Assembly: GCA_002292325.1 (NCBI GenBank)
Contig: DBBR01000077.1
Location: forward strand, 1 to 64,000
Origin: Flavobacteriales bacterium UBA979
GTDB lineage: Bacteria; Bacteroidota; Bacteroidia; Flavobacteriales_D; Sanyastnellaceae
Direction of reading: 5' to 3'
DNA: 64,000 nucleotides
In this document: one piece after another, positions 1-9,224 of the stretch
Layout of the letters: every line of letters starts with the position of its first letter
Position numbering within the stretch: the stretch's first letter is position 1
Program-made: the position numbers and the translations under genes
The notes under the pieces: generated by a model
Told to the model about the DNA's origin: nothing
Database searches by the model: none
What the model saw: only the letters and a program-made list of their open reading frames with translations

Positions 1-1481
1 GGAGAATCCATCCCTTCTAACACTTGACTTGTCAGGGTATACGTCCGGTTTCGGATGGCAATGAATTGCGCATTTCCGTCCTCATCCGTTTGCGCAGTCG
101 TTGCCGACCCCGCAAATTGGTCTTCAGCAATTACTTCAATGCCAACAATCGGGGAGCCGTCGCATGCTTGCACATGCACCGTCAATTTGCCCGCAGTGGG
201 TTCTCCATTCACACTGAAAATCGCGTCCTTGGATTTTAATCGATTGGAAGAAAGCCATCCACTGCCTTTCGTTTCATCAAAAACAAAAGAAAAATCATCC
301 AAATTTGAATTGATGGGGTAGCCCAAGCGTTCGAGTCGCGCAGCCCCTTCCCGAAACGTAAAGATGTCCAAGCCCCCAGCGCCTTGATGACCATTGCTGC
401 TGAAAAAGATGGCTCCAGTCTTGGAGACATATGGAAACACCTCGTCCTGATCTGTATTGACGACAGGACCTAAATTTTGTGGTTCCGACCAGCGGCCATC
501 TTCCCATTTGGAGCTGTAAAGGTCCATGCCACCATACCCTCCTGGACGATCACTGGAAAAGACCAAATCATCATTCAAGTCAAACACAGCATGCGCACAG
601 GAATGACCCGGTGAATTCCATGAAAACAACGAATCCGGTCTCTTTTCCCATTTTTCAAGTTCAGGAATCCAGCGGTAAAACTCCAGTTTCAAACGCGAGC
701 GGGAAACGTTTTCAGAAACATCAATGCTCTCATGATTTCGTGTCAATACCGCAAAGTCTTCATCGGCATCAAAGCCAACAGGTCCATCATGCAGCCGAGA
801 GTGACCAAATGCGTTGAATAGATCTTGGTTGCGGATTTGCTCGAACCACGTGTAGGTGCGAAACGGCTCATTCAGATCTTCGACCCATGTCAGTTCTGTG
901 TAATTCTGTCCAGTCCATCCGTCTCGCATCGGGATAAACCCTGCATTCAATCCGGTGCTCATAAAGACCAACCCGTCTTGAAAAGGATAGGCTGAAAATT
1001 CCTCGGCATTCGACTTCGGCCGCAGCGGCTCTACCGTGAATGCGGTCGAATCGCGAACCAATCGAATCAATTGAGCGATCCCTTCCTTCCAGCGGCCCAG
1101 TCGTTCACTGTTCGGAAATTGAGCTAAGGCTGTTCCAATCGACGCTTCAAGTTCTTCATACCGATTCTGGAAGCAGAGCAAGTCCATTTGCATCAACCAA
1201 TCCTCTGGCGCTCCGTGACCTGTTGCGATCATCTTGGCATTCCAATCCGCCGCCTCTGCAAGAAGGTCTGCGTGCAAAGCTGATTCCGCTGCTTTTCTCA
1301 TGAAATCCTCTCGGATCGAATCGGCATAGGTGGAATCCGCTGCCAAATCTGCCCAGAGTGGGTAAGCATCTGCGTATTTCCAACGAAGCATCAAATCATT
1401 CGCCATATCCACGCGCGAAAACTGCGCCCAACTGGACTGACAAATTCCGAAAGAGAGTAAAGCGTAGAGTGCGTACTTCAT
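1..1481 (-). CDS. PorE-like OmpA-family T9SS-associated protein, 3' end outside the window
   Basis: The reading frame is open from an ATG at 1481 to the left edge (493 codons), so the C-terminus is missing. It opens with a signal peptide (MKYALYALLSFGICQSSWAQ). Residues about 25-130 are helical and TPR-like. Residues about 300-410 carry PD40/WD40-like propeller motifs such as VFSSDRPGGYGGMDLY and FFSSNGHQGAGGLDIF. From about 415 a carboxypeptidase-regulatory-like domain begins. This order matches the PorE family of T9SS outer-membrane lipoproteins, which continue into a peptidoglycan-binding OmpA domain that would lie to the left. The start overlaps the stop of the PorP/SprF gene (TAATG), so the two are probably translationally coupled. 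The missing OmpA domain is inferred from family architecture, not seen. Confidence 0.85.
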   Translation of the reverse strand, partial: MKYALYALLSFGICQSSWAQFSRVDMANDLMLRWKYADAYPLWADLAADSTYADSIREDFMRKAAESALHADLLAEAADWNAKMIATGHGAPEDWLMQMDLLCFQNRYEELEASIGTALAQFPNSERLGRWKEGIAQLIRLVRDSTAFTVEPLRPKSNAEEFSAYPFQDGLVFMSTGLNAGFIPMRDGWTGQNYTELTWVEDLNEPFRTYTWFEQIRNQDLFNAFGHSRLHDGPVGFDADEDFAVLTRNHESIDVSENVSRSRLKLEFYRWIPELEKWEKRPDSLFSWNSPGHSCAHAVFDLNDDLVFSSDRPGGYGGMDLYSSKWEDGRWSEPQNLGPVVNTDQDEVFPYVSKTGAIFFSSNGHQGAGGLDIFTFREGAARLERLGYPINSNLDDFSFVFDETKGSGWLSSNRLKSKDAIFSVNGEPTAGKLTVHVQACDGSPIVGIEVIAEDQFAGSATTAQTDEDGNAQFIAIRNRTYTLTSQVLEGMDS

Positions 1482-2404
1482 TAGAAATAACGTGGGCTTT
1501 GGTAGGCCGTTCTTTTCAATCCGAAATCCCATGAAACACCCATCTCATGCGATCCAAAATTTCGGTTGGCCAGCCCGTTCAACGGAAAGTCAGCCGAATA
1601 ATACACCCTCCATGATTCATCGATGAAGTAGCTCAATTGAACTCCAAAGCCTTCTTTCCAGCGCAACATGGTCCCAACACTGTAACGATCCATGAACCAG
1701 GCCTCGACACCCACATCCATCGTCAGAGGAGCACGTGCCACTTTCTTCATCATGCAAACACCACGAAGGTCCACAGCACTGTTGATGCGATGGATGTAAC
1801 CTGTCATGAGGTAAAGATGACGTTGTTGAACGGCACCCGAACCTTGGAAACCCATGGGTTGCTCGAGCAAATGTGGGATGGAAAGCCCCAGGTACCAATC
1901 ATCTTTGTAAGCCATCGCGCCGAATCCCGCATTGAATGCGGCTTCTTTGTAAGGGGCGGCTTGCAGGGGATCATTGAGATCCGACACTTGCAACTGACTG
2001 AAATCAAATCGATTGCTTTGAACCCCGAAAGACAAACCTGTCGTCAATTTAAACCCTTGGATGGGCTTGGGGAAATAGTATGCGAAATGGGTCATGAATT
2101 CAGCATGGCCACGGGCACCGCTTTGATCCTTCAATGCCGTAATTCCCACACCCATTCGGTTCCTCAAAATAGGTGCATGGGCCGAAAGCCATTGCGTCCT
2201 CGGTGCTCCTTCCCACCCCACCCACTGGGCACGATTGATCACCATGGTGCGCAGCACGCCGTTTGTTCCAGCATGCGCAGAATTGAACTGCACCGGATTC
2301 CGAAGGTACATGGATAGCTGAGCATCCTGCTGGCTCCGCACCAATGACGTGATGAGCAATGCCGCAATAACTCCAATCAACCTGGTCGTTGTGGTCTTCA
2401 TCAT
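1481..2404 (-). CDS. PorP/SprF family type IX secretion outer-membrane protein
   Basis: This 307-residue protein has a signal peptide ending near SLVRSQ. The PorP/SprF opening signature follows at once: QQDAQLSMYLRNPVQFNSAHAGT, the equivalent of the family's QDPQFSQYMFNPxxxNPAYAGS. The rest is rich in alternating beta-strand patterns and ends in an aromatic (RYF), as expected of an outer-membrane barrel. Proteins of this family are encoded beside T9SS type B substrates and help secrete or anchor them. Its start overlaps the stop of the upstream adhesin gene (ATGA), and its stop overlaps the start of the PorE-like gene. The three therefore form one tight operon, which suggests this barrel serves the adhesin. 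Confidence 0.9.
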   Translation of the reverse strand: MMKTTTTRLIGVIAALLITSLVRSQQDAQLSMYLRNPVQFNSAHAGTNGVLRTMVINRAQWVGWEGAPRTQWLSAHAPILRNRMGVGITALKDQSGARGHAEFMTHFAYYFPKPIQGFKLTTGLSFGVQSNRFDFSQLQVSDLNDPLQAAPYKEAAFNAGFGAMAYKDDWYLGLSIPHLLEQPMGFQGSGAVQQRHLYLMTGYIHRINSAVDLRGVCMMKKVARAPLTMDVGVEAWFMDRYSVGTMLRWKEGFGVQLSYFIDESWRVYYSADFPLNGLANRNFGSHEMGVSWDFGLKRTAYQSPRYF

Positions 2405-5400
2405 CGCTGCTCGTGTTGAAGTTCAATAAATCCGCGAAACGGCTTCTGGGATTTCTTTCGCGTATCAATCAGGTAATAATACGTTCCGGTTGGCAGCAAC
2501 TTGGATGAACCGATAACAGGATCCCATGTGCCCCGCCAGTCATTGTTGTAGGGCTCTGCTTCAAAAACCTGCGTTCCCCATCGATTAAACACCTCGACCT
2601 TGTTGTCCGGATACATCCACAAATACTCGATCACCCACTCATCATTGAAACCGTCCTGATTTGGAGTTAAGAGCTGACTCACTTCAATCGGGGTCAATGG
2701 ATAACAATCCAATTCAAAAAACTCGGTTATACTGCAGCCTCCAGCGTCGGTAACCTCAACCTCGTACAAGCCTGCATCAATTCCGTCGAGCAAAGGGGCA
2801 TTCTCAAACAAGGACCATTGGTAATCAAAATCTCCTTGTCCGCCGGATGCCATCACCTCGAGCATTCCATTGGCCTCGCCGCACTCCGAATCAATGGTTG
2901 CGACCAATTCCACTCCAAGCCCCTCAAAATCCACCAACTCCACCTCTATGAGGTCTGAACATTCGGAAGCATTGGTGACGGTCACCTGATAGAGCCCACT
3001 TGGCAATTCATTCGCATATCCATCCGTGAACGCTATGTTAGAAGGAGACCATGTGAACTCCACATCACTTCCGCCGTCTGTCAAAACCTCAATCCAACCA
3101 TCCGAACCGCCGATGCAATTCGGCGGTTGAAAATCGACGTTGGTGATGGCGATTGGAACAGCTTCAAGCACCTCTATTTGGAAGGGTGCCGCGCATCCCG
3201 TCACCCCATCTGTTATGACCACGTCATACGTACCGGCGGCCCCAACTTGAGCCTCCGCACCGTCCGCTGATAACAAGTCACTTCCGGTCCAATCAAAGCT
3301 CGGATCTGCAGCAGTGGTTTCAGCAACAATGAGCCCCTCCTGATTGATGCAACTCACCCCGCCATTCGGAGAAACAACGAAATCCGCCTCTGGATCTGGA
3401 TAGAGCGTCAAATCAAACGATGCTGTTTCGGCTGGACAATCTGCGAGCGTAGCCGTTACCGTTATGGTCCCCGTCAAATTCGAACCTGTTTGATTTGAAC
3501 CCGCGACAAATTCCCCCAAAAGTCCACTCCCGCTCTCTGGTAAACCTACATCGGTATTTGAGTTAGACCAAGACCAATTCAATCCATCAATCGGCAGTCC
3601 ATACTCCATTAATTCAACCACATCTTCCGAACAAAAACTTAAATCGGGAAGCAAGGGAATGTTCACCACCGGTAGGACATCGACTTCAAATTCAATGGGA
3701 TCCATAGGACATAACAAACCCGGGCTGGTCAGGGTGTATACCACCGTTTGGAGGTCATCCGAATCATTGACCAGCACATCGCCCAGTGAACTGCCTGAAC
3801 CCGGTGTTGCGCCACCGACGAACAACGGTGCATCGGGAATCCAGCTCAAAACCACACCGTCCACGTTCGTACCCACCTCAATCTCCCAGGCCTCGCCAGA
3901 GCATACCGGCAACTGCAAGTCTTCCAAATTCGGTATGACTTCAGGCATCACTTCAATAAGCCATGTAGCCGGAGGGCTCGATGTGCAGCTTACATTGGCT
4001 GTGACCTCTATAAACAATGGTTCATCTGTTGAATTTTCAATGACCCAATCATCTGGAGATTGCAATGGACCGAGACCAATTCCTAATGCAGGTTGCACCC
4101 CGGAAAGTCCTGGTTCTGGATTGGCTAACCATGAAATAATGTAGGCCGGTTGACTCGACGTCCAAGTAATCGGATTGACCGTATCACCACTGCAAATGGT
4201 GCTGGAAATACTCTGTGGCGACACACTTCCGAAGGGATTCACAACAACAGGATAAGATATTGAATCCTCCCCGCAACCACTCCCTACATGGAGCCACACG
4301 TGGTAAGTCCCGGGATCCTCAAAGTTCAACGAGATGATCTCCGATCCGGGAGACCACATCCCGAAACTATAATCCTCTCCCGTCGCACCATTCGACGAAC
4401 CCATTTCTCCTAATTCGACCGAATAACCCGAGGTTTCTTCAACGGTCCAGTGCGTTAGGGTCGTGTCATTGCATCCATCGATGGTCACCGTTTGTCCACT
4501 CGGTCCTATACTTGTCAACAACACAGATTCCTCCTGACAAATGGGCCCAGGAGGTGCAGCCAATATCATCGCTTCAGGAGCAGAGGAAACAGTGATGGGA
4601 CCAATGGTCACCACCGTGGGAATGCCATTGACCGAACACAAATTCGCGGCAATCAACGTCGCAGAGTAGGCATTTTCTATGGGAGGCAGCAGGGGTGAAA
4701 TCACATATTGCTCCCCGCATGAATTGTCATAAAAGATGTGCTCTAATGTTGTGTCGCTTGCGGTGCTAAAGTCAAGGATATCTGTGACATCAGAGTAACT
4801 CACCGTATAGTCAATGGGCACATTGTTTGAAATAATATCCACCTCAAACAGCGAGGGAGTGCAGGTGTTTTGACCTGACCCAGACACCGTCACGATGGGC
4901 GCACTTCCGTTGAAGATGCGATAAAGCCGAACGTCACTGCATCCGTTTGCAAACGTAACCGTGTGTTCCAAGATGAAGTCACCGACCGGGTACGAATGCT
5001 CGATGATGTCAGCTACCAATTGCGATTCGTCGGAATCTGGAGACCCATCGCCCCAATCAAATGATTGACTAATTGAATTATCATAATTACAAATAAATGA
5101 AAAGGGCTGAGGAGAATCTGAGTTGCACCGAACAAATGTGAGCATGTCATTTTCTTCCGATTCTGTGTAATCAGTTGAGATAGGACTCAAACTCAACTCA
5201 GACATAGGGGAATCAATCACCTCGATGGAGAGGGAAAAAGAGGAAGATCCTGAACCGTCGTTGTTGTTGACCAACAATGTCGCTGTGGTTCCTGGAGTGA
5301 CTGCATCATAAGTGACGAGCACGGGACCCTCTAAAGAAGATGTCGGCGGAGTCGCCCCAAAACCAAAGTCCCAAGAATACGTTGCAAGCGGGCCATCCCC

Positions 5401-5571
5401 GATGGTAGTATTGATAAAGGCCACAGGTTCATTGACACAAATAACAAGCTGACCATTCTCGAATGAGGGAATGGTCATGAATGAAGCATTCAGCGATTGA
5501 GCATTCGACTCAATAAAAAACAAGCCTCCCGCAACAAGCAAGAATCCTATTTTCAAAAGCACATGTTTCAT
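2401..5571 (-). CDS. Large secreted adhesin with PKD and SprB-like repeats and a type B (CHU_C) T9SS sorting domain
   Basis: The product has 1056 residues and a signal peptide ending near FFIESNAQS. PKD-type motifs are visible around residues 60-110 (YSWDFGFG) and 165-210 (FDWGDGSPDSDE). Residues about 800-950 hold two SprB-like repeats with the pattern CxGxxDGxIEV...LPSGLYQVTVTNASEC. The last 90 residues form a gliding-motility-associated C-terminal domain: LLTPNQDGFNDEW, VEVFNRWGTQVFEA, LPTGTYYYLID. That domain is the type B sorting signal recognised by the T9SS. The predicted role is a cell-surface adhesin or released filament protein. It heads an operon with PorP/SprF and PorE-like genes and is transcribed divergently from a second PorP/SprF gene 82 bp away. 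The ligand cannot be read from the sequence. Confidence 0.92.
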   Translation of the reverse strand: MKHVLLKIGFLLVAGGLFFIESNAQSLNASFMTIPSFENGQLVICVNEPVAFINTTIGDGPLATYSWDFGFGATPPTSSLEGPVLVTYDAVTPGTTATLLVNNNDGSGSSSFSLSIEVIDSPMSELSLSPISTDYTESEENDMLTFVRCNSDSPQPFSFICNYDNSISQSFDWGDGSPDSDESQLVADIIEHSYPVGDFILEHTVTFANGCSDVRLYRIFNGSAPIVTVSGSGQNTCTPSLFEVDIISNNVPIDYTVSYSDVTDILDFSTASDTTLEHIFYDNSCGEQYVISPLLPPIENAYSATLIAANLCSVNGIPTVVTIGPITVSSAPEAMILAAPPGPICQEESVLLTSIGPSGQTVTIDGCNDTTLTHWTVEETSGYSVELGEMGSSNGATGEDYSFGMWSPGSEIISLNFEDPGTYHVWLHVGSGCGEDSISYPVVVNPFGSVSPQSISSTICSGDTVNPITWTSSQPAYIISWLANPEPGLSGVQPALGIGLGPLQSPDDWVIENSTDEPLFIEVTANVSCTSSPPATWLIEVMPEVIPNLEDLQLPVCSGEAWEIEVGTNVDGVVLSWIPDAPLFVGGATPGSGSSLGDVLVNDSDDLQTVVYTLTSPGLLCPMDPIEFEVDVLPVVNIPLLPDLSFCSEDVVELMEYGLPIDGLNWSWSNSNTDVGLPESGSGLLGEFVAGSNQTGSNLTGTITVTATLADCPAETASFDLTLYPDPEADFVVSPNGGVSCINQEGLIVAETTAADPSFDWTGSDLLSADGAEAQVGAAGTYDVVITDGVTGCAAPFQIEVLEAVPIAITNVDFQPPNCIGGSDGWIEVLTDGGSDVEFTWSPSNIAFTDGYANELPSGLYQVTVTNASECSDLIEVELVDFEGLGVELVATIDSECGEANGMLEVMASGGQGDFDYQWSLFENAPLLDGIDAGLYEVEVTDAGGCSITEFFELDCYPLTPIEVSQLLTPNQDGFNDEWVIEYLWMYPDNKVEVFNRWGTQVFEAEPYNNDWRGTWDPVIGSSKLLPTGTYYYLIDTRKKSQKPFRGFIELQHEQR

Positions 5572-5653
5572 TCCTGAAATATAGAAAGACTAAGACAAAT
5601 TCTTTCGTTCATTTCCACTATGTTATAGAGTATTTTCGTTTTATATTTCCCTG

Positions 5654-6826
5654 ATGTTTTTAATGCTAGGACAATACAAGCGAGCCCTCATTGTTAAGCG
5701 AAGCCTCGCTTTTTGTTTGGCCTGTTCCTGGATGGTCTCTTTGGCACAGGATCCAGAGTTTACGCAGTTTTTTAATAATCCCATTCACCTCAATCCCGCC
5801 TACGCTGGTTCGTATGGGGTGCAAGGAAACATTGTTCCATCTCCTCGATTGGTTCTTTCGCACCGTAATCAGTGGCCTGCCATGAGCGGCGCCTATGTCA
5901 CTTCGGGCATCACATTCGACTCCTATGTCCGTTCGCTTCATGGCGGCTTGGCATTTCGTGTGCTCAAAGACGATGCCGGCAGGGGAACCCTGAGTTCCAC
6001 GACTGTGGCTGGAGCTTACAATTTCCGCACAAAAATTGCCCAAGGCTGGTACATGAACTTGGCTTTAGAAGCCGCTTACTTCCAGCGAAACCTGGATTGG
6101 GATAAACTGAGCTTTCGGGACATGATCGATCCCAACCAGGGATTCATTTTCACGACACAAGACATCTACCGAGAAGGATTTGTCAAAGGGGGCGACTTCC
6201 GAGCTGGGGCTCTTTTTCATTCAAAACGATGGTCGATTGGATTTGCCGCCGCCCATTTGAACGAGCCAAACGAAAGCGTTGCCGGGGGCACGAGTGTAAG
6301 CATCATCCCTGTCAAACTTACTTCGCACATCGGCGGATCATTTCCAGTCACAAAAGGTTCGAATATGACTTCGACGCTTCAACCTCAACTTATTCTTCAC
6401 AGACAAGGTGATCAAACGTTGCTAATGAGCGGGGCGAACTTTGATATCGAGCCACGCGGGTTCATCCGGGATGCGAGGATGACTTTTTCATTTGGTCTGT
6501 GGTACAGAGGGTTGGTCGGCAGCAATTACCGGGATGCTGCCATTGCATACGTTGGAACCGAAACGGTTAACTGGAAGTTTGGCTACAGCTACGATTTGAC
6601 TTTTTCGCAGCTAACACCAGGAACAGGAGGAGCGCATGAACTTAATTTTACGATGTACTTCCCAACGGCAATTCGCAAGCGATTTTTCTGCCCGGATTGT
6701 GATTGGCACATCCTCAACACGGATCCATGGCTTGGTGGAGGTGAGCAGCGCATGGGACGTTTCGGCGATCGTTCCAATTGGTGGAATGATCGAAAAATCA
6801 AACGGTCTAGGCGAATCAGCTACTGA
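5654..6826 (+). CDS. Second PorP/SprF family type IX secretion outer-membrane protein, with a cysteine-containing tail
   Basis: The 390-residue product has the family signature just after its signal peptide: AQDPEFTQFFNNPIHLNPAYAGS, beginning near residue 31. The N-terminus before the signal core is longer than usual, and ATG codons at 5654 and 5663 are both possible starts. After the barrel, the last 45 residues leave the family pattern. They contain a CxxC motif (FFCPDCDWH) and a tryptophan- and arginine-rich tail (WLGGGEQRMGRFGDRSNWW). The gene is divergent from the adhesin operon, which already contains its own PorP/SprF gene. It may serve the same adhesin or an unlinked substrate. The family call is firm; the role of the tail is unknown. 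Confidence 0.9.
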   Translation: MFLMLGQYKRALIVKRSLAFCLACSWMVSLAQDPEFTQFFNNPIHLNPAYAGSYGVQGNIVPSPRLVLSHRNQWPAMSGAYVTSGITFDSYVRSLHGGLAFRVLKDDAGRGTLSSTTVAGAYNFRTKIAQGWYMNLALEAAYFQRNLDWDKLSFRDMIDPNQGFIFTTQDIYREGFVKGGDFRAGALFHSKRWSIGFAAAHLNEPNESVAGGTSVSIIPVKLTSHIGGSFPVTKGSNMTSTLQPQLILHRQGDQTLLMSGANFDIEPRGFIRDARMTFSFGLWYRGLVGSNYRDAAIAYVGTETVNWKFGYSYDLTFSQLTPGTGGAHELNFTMYFPTAIRKRFFCPDCDWHILNTDPWLGGGEQRMGRFGDRSNWWNDRKIKRSRRISY

Positions 6827-6866
6827 TTGTTCGATGGTTCAGCCAGCCTGATTGAGGCTAAAAAAA

Positions 6867-7628
6867 CTATCCGTCAAAACCAAATCTCAGACCTACCGTT
6901 GAACCGAGATCGACCGGATTCAGTCCCGCATGAGGATCTCCATCCCAACGGACTCCCAGGTTCCATTCAAAGCTCATTTGATTCGCAATGGCAACGTCCC
7001 ACGTCCACTCAAAAAACGCGCGCGAATCTGACCATTGGCGAACATCGGATTGAACGTAAACTGTATACCGCAGATTGAGGTTTTCATTGGCATGCCAACC
7101 GCCCGAAAACACAACGCTATTCCGAATCAATTCGGTAGGTGAAACTTCAAATTCAGCACTGTACGACTCGGCCTCCCAAAACCCGCCCCAACTGGCTGTT
7201 CCATAACTTCGGTCTCCAGACCACAGGCTGCGCTTCAATCCTACCCCAACGAGATTCCGCGAAGTCATGAGCAACACATCGTTGTTGGATGATTGAATAA
7301 ACCCGAAAACCTGCAGTCGATCCAAATCACCGACTTCAGCTCGAATGTGCGCAAATGCATTGCCTTGAATGGATTCACCTTCTTCGGACAAGCTATTCCA
7401 CGATCCAATCACCTTAAGCGCCGTCCGTCCCCAGTCCCACGTTAACCCTGCATCCGCATTCACATCCATTACATCGCTATTGCCCACTGACACATCACCT
7501 CCAATACCTGCCGTCCACATGAATCCACTATCTCCTGCGAGCATCAATGTCTCAGTATTCACAATGGTTTGAGCGCTTAATCGAGCCATTGCAATCAGTC
7601 CGATAAATAGAAGAATGAAGTTTTTCAT
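6867..7628 (-). CDS. DUF481-like outer-membrane beta-barrel protein
   Basis: Taking the ATG at 7628 gives 253 residues with a clean signal peptide (MKNFILLFIGLIAMARLSAQ). An in-frame ATG at 7652 would add eight residues that do not fit a signal peptide. The body is made of short amphipathic beta-strands with regular Trp/Tyr/Phe (TWDWGRTALKVIGSWN, FEWNLGVRWDGD) and the protein ends VGLRFGFDG. This resembles the DUF481/YdiY family of outer-membrane proteins. It is the last gene of the minus-strand run and meets the second PorP/SprF gene tail to tail. No substrate can be inferred. Confidence 0.65.
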   Translation of the reverse strand: MKNFILLFIGLIAMARLSAQTIVNTETLMLAGDSGFMWTAGIGGDVSVGNSDVMDVNADAGLTWDWGRTALKVIGSWNSLSEEGESIQGNAFAHIRAEVGDLDRLQVFGFIQSSNNDVLLMTSRNLVGVGLKRSLWSGDRSYGTASWGGFWEAESYSAEFEVSPTELIRNSVVFSGGWHANENLNLRYTVYVQSDVRQWSDSRAFFEWTWDVAIANQMSFEWNLGVRWDGDPHAGLNPVDLGSTVGLRFGFDG

Positions 7629-7658
7629 GGTCCAATATTGCACCAAGAACACAAGAAG

Positions 7659-7853
7659 TCAATCCTTTTCCAATAAACCTTTTAAGAAAAAAACAACACA
7701 AATCCCAAACATCACGGGCCACAAAAAAATCATCGTAAAACGCTCAAATGCAGTCACTTCCATTTGGCTTTTTCTCATCATCCATTCCAATCCGAAGGAA
7801 ATAACCCACCCCGACAGCAGATAATAGAGCACCATAGATAAAATAAACTCCAT
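7659..7853 (-). CDS. Small two-helix membrane protein, unknown function
   Basis: An ATG at 7853 gives 64 residues with two hydrophobic segments: IL SMVLYYLLSGWVISFGL near the N-terminus and FTMIFLWPVMFGICVVFFL near the C-terminus. A charged stretch (EWMMRKSQMEVTAFER) lies between them, and the protein ends in a basic/acidic tail (KGLLEKD). A start at 7889 is also open but adds a polar leader. The gene lies between the dehydrogenase-like gene and the DUF481-like gene on the same strand, with short gaps. I do not recognise the family. Reality is supported only by composition and position. Confidence 0.55.
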   Translation of the reverse strand: MEFILSMVLYYLLSGWVISFGLEWMMRKSQMEVTAFERFTMIFLWPVMFGICVVFFLKGLLEKD

Positions 7854-7925
7854 GTTGATTGAACTCAAAACCCTCACTTTTATTGCCACCTCTGTACTTT
7901 TCAGGGCACAATCAATTCCTTTAGG

Positions 7926-9221
7926 TCAACCCTTTCCAGCAGCCGCATAATCCGCTAAGTACGCATAGGGCGCATTCAATTCACCTTGCAGGGTCGTCTC
8001 CGTCGCTGCATCCAAAATCCCCTCTGCATCACCTTCTACCAGTAATGGAATGACATGGTCCATCAGCTCTCTTCCGAACCCATCGGATGCATCTCTTGGC
8101 AATTCGCAGGGAAGATTATCCACTGCCATAACCGTAATTCCCTCGGGATGGGAAAATGTGCATTCCTGTTCTGTGCCCGGATGATAACCATACAGAGGAC
8201 TTTCGATCGTTGAAGGACGTATGGTGCAGGCAACAGGCCCGTCAATGTCGCATGAAATATCCGCCACTACCTTCACCTTCCAGTCAGGCGAACGCATATC
8301 TTCTCTGGTAAAAAGAAACGGTGAGCCTTCTGCCCAAAAGTGGCCCGCAACCAATAAATCCGCTTCGGATGTGAATCGACCAAAGGTGCTTCGAAACTCC
8401 AAAGGGTCGTCGATAAAATCTTGCATCGAAAACTCACCTCCATCAGCACGCATGTTGTAGTCTGCAACATCCAAATGGGTGAATACCGGTTCCGGAAAGT
8501 CCATCCGCAGAAAATCATCCGAATGGACAGAACGCACCTTCATGTACTCCAACACCTCACGGGCGCCCTTTCCTACCCGCCCATGTCCTGTCAAAACGAT
8601 TTTGAAATTTGGGGGGAGTTTGACACCTTTTGCGTAGGACAGCATCTCCTCTAAATCGCGGCAATCAATCGCCTTGGGCAGGTCAAACATGCCACTCCGA
8701 ACTCCACAAGCGCGTATTCCACTGTATGCGCCTACCAATCCAGCCCATCGGCCAAAACCGATGATCCGCCGGCCGCTCGGCCTTTTCAATAATTCGTAGT
8801 CAATTAAACGAATGCGCTTGTCCAAGACTGCAGCCAATAACTTCGCGTTGTATGGCTGCAACTTGTGGGTATGACTAAAGAATAAATACGTTTTATCGGG
8901 AATCAAATCCTCGATATTTACCTCCTTCACCCCTATGAGTACCTCGCAATCACTCACATCGTCTCGAACTTCTAGGCCGGCAGCGCTGTATTCCGCATCA
9001 CGAATGCGCCGAACATGACTGCTTTGGATAACGATTTTCAATTGACGGTAGCCCTCTTGGAGCAATACACATTGATCCGGAGTTAGCGGAACACGCTGGT
9101 CTGGCGGAGTCTTTCCTTCTCGGATGACACCTATTTTCAAGGGATGTTCTGGAGTATAATGCACGGTCTCGAAGGTACGATATGCCAGAATAAGCCTTTG
9201 CCAGACCGAGTTAGTTTTCAA
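7926..9221 (-). CDS. Alanine dehydrogenase / saccharopine dehydrogenase (lysine-forming)-like NAD-dependent enzyme
   Basis: The 431-residue protein carries the AlaDh/PNT N-terminal signature at about residues 28-46 (LKIGVIREGKTPPDQRVPLT). A Rossmann dinucleotide-binding motif lies near 207-221 (VLTGHGRVGKGAREVLE), followed by VVADISCDIDGPVACT, a conserved stretch of the C-terminal part of this superfamily. Bacteroidota homologues are usually annotated as alanine dehydrogenase or as LYS1-type saccharopine dehydrogenase. The sequence alone does not decide the substrate. A 26-residue leader precedes the usual start region. The gene begins 3 bp after the TonB-like gene, so it is probably co-transcribed, although a metabolic link to that envelope gene is not obvious. 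Confidence 0.8.
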   Translation of the reverse strand: MKTNSVWQRLILAYRTFETVHYTPEHPLKIGVIREGKTPPDQRVPLTPDQCVLLQEGYRQLKIVIQSSHVRRIRDAEYSAAGLEVRDDVSDCEVLIGVKEVNIEDLIPDKTYLFFSHTHKLQPYNAKLLAAVLDKRIRLIDYELLKRPSGRRIIGFGRWAGLVGAYSGIRACGVRSGMFDLPKAIDCRDLEEMLSYAKGVKLPPNFKIVLTGHGRVGKGAREVLEYMKVRSVHSDDFLRMDFPEPVFTHLDVADYNMRADGGEFSMQDFIDDPLEFRSTFGRFTSEADLLVAGHFWAEGSPFLFTREDMRSPDWKVKVVADISCDIDGPVACTIRPSTIESPLYGYHPGTEQECTFSHPEGITVMAVDNLPCELPRDASDGFGRELMDHVIPLLVEGDAEGILDAATETTLQGELNAPYAYLADYAAAGKG

Positions 9222-9224
9222 CGG

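Noticed and set aside
6845-6866. Hairpin AGCCT-CAATC-AGGCT next to a seven-base A/T run after the second PorP/SprF gene
   Set aside because: The T run lies on the wrong side of the stem for either strand, so it does not form an intrinsic terminator.
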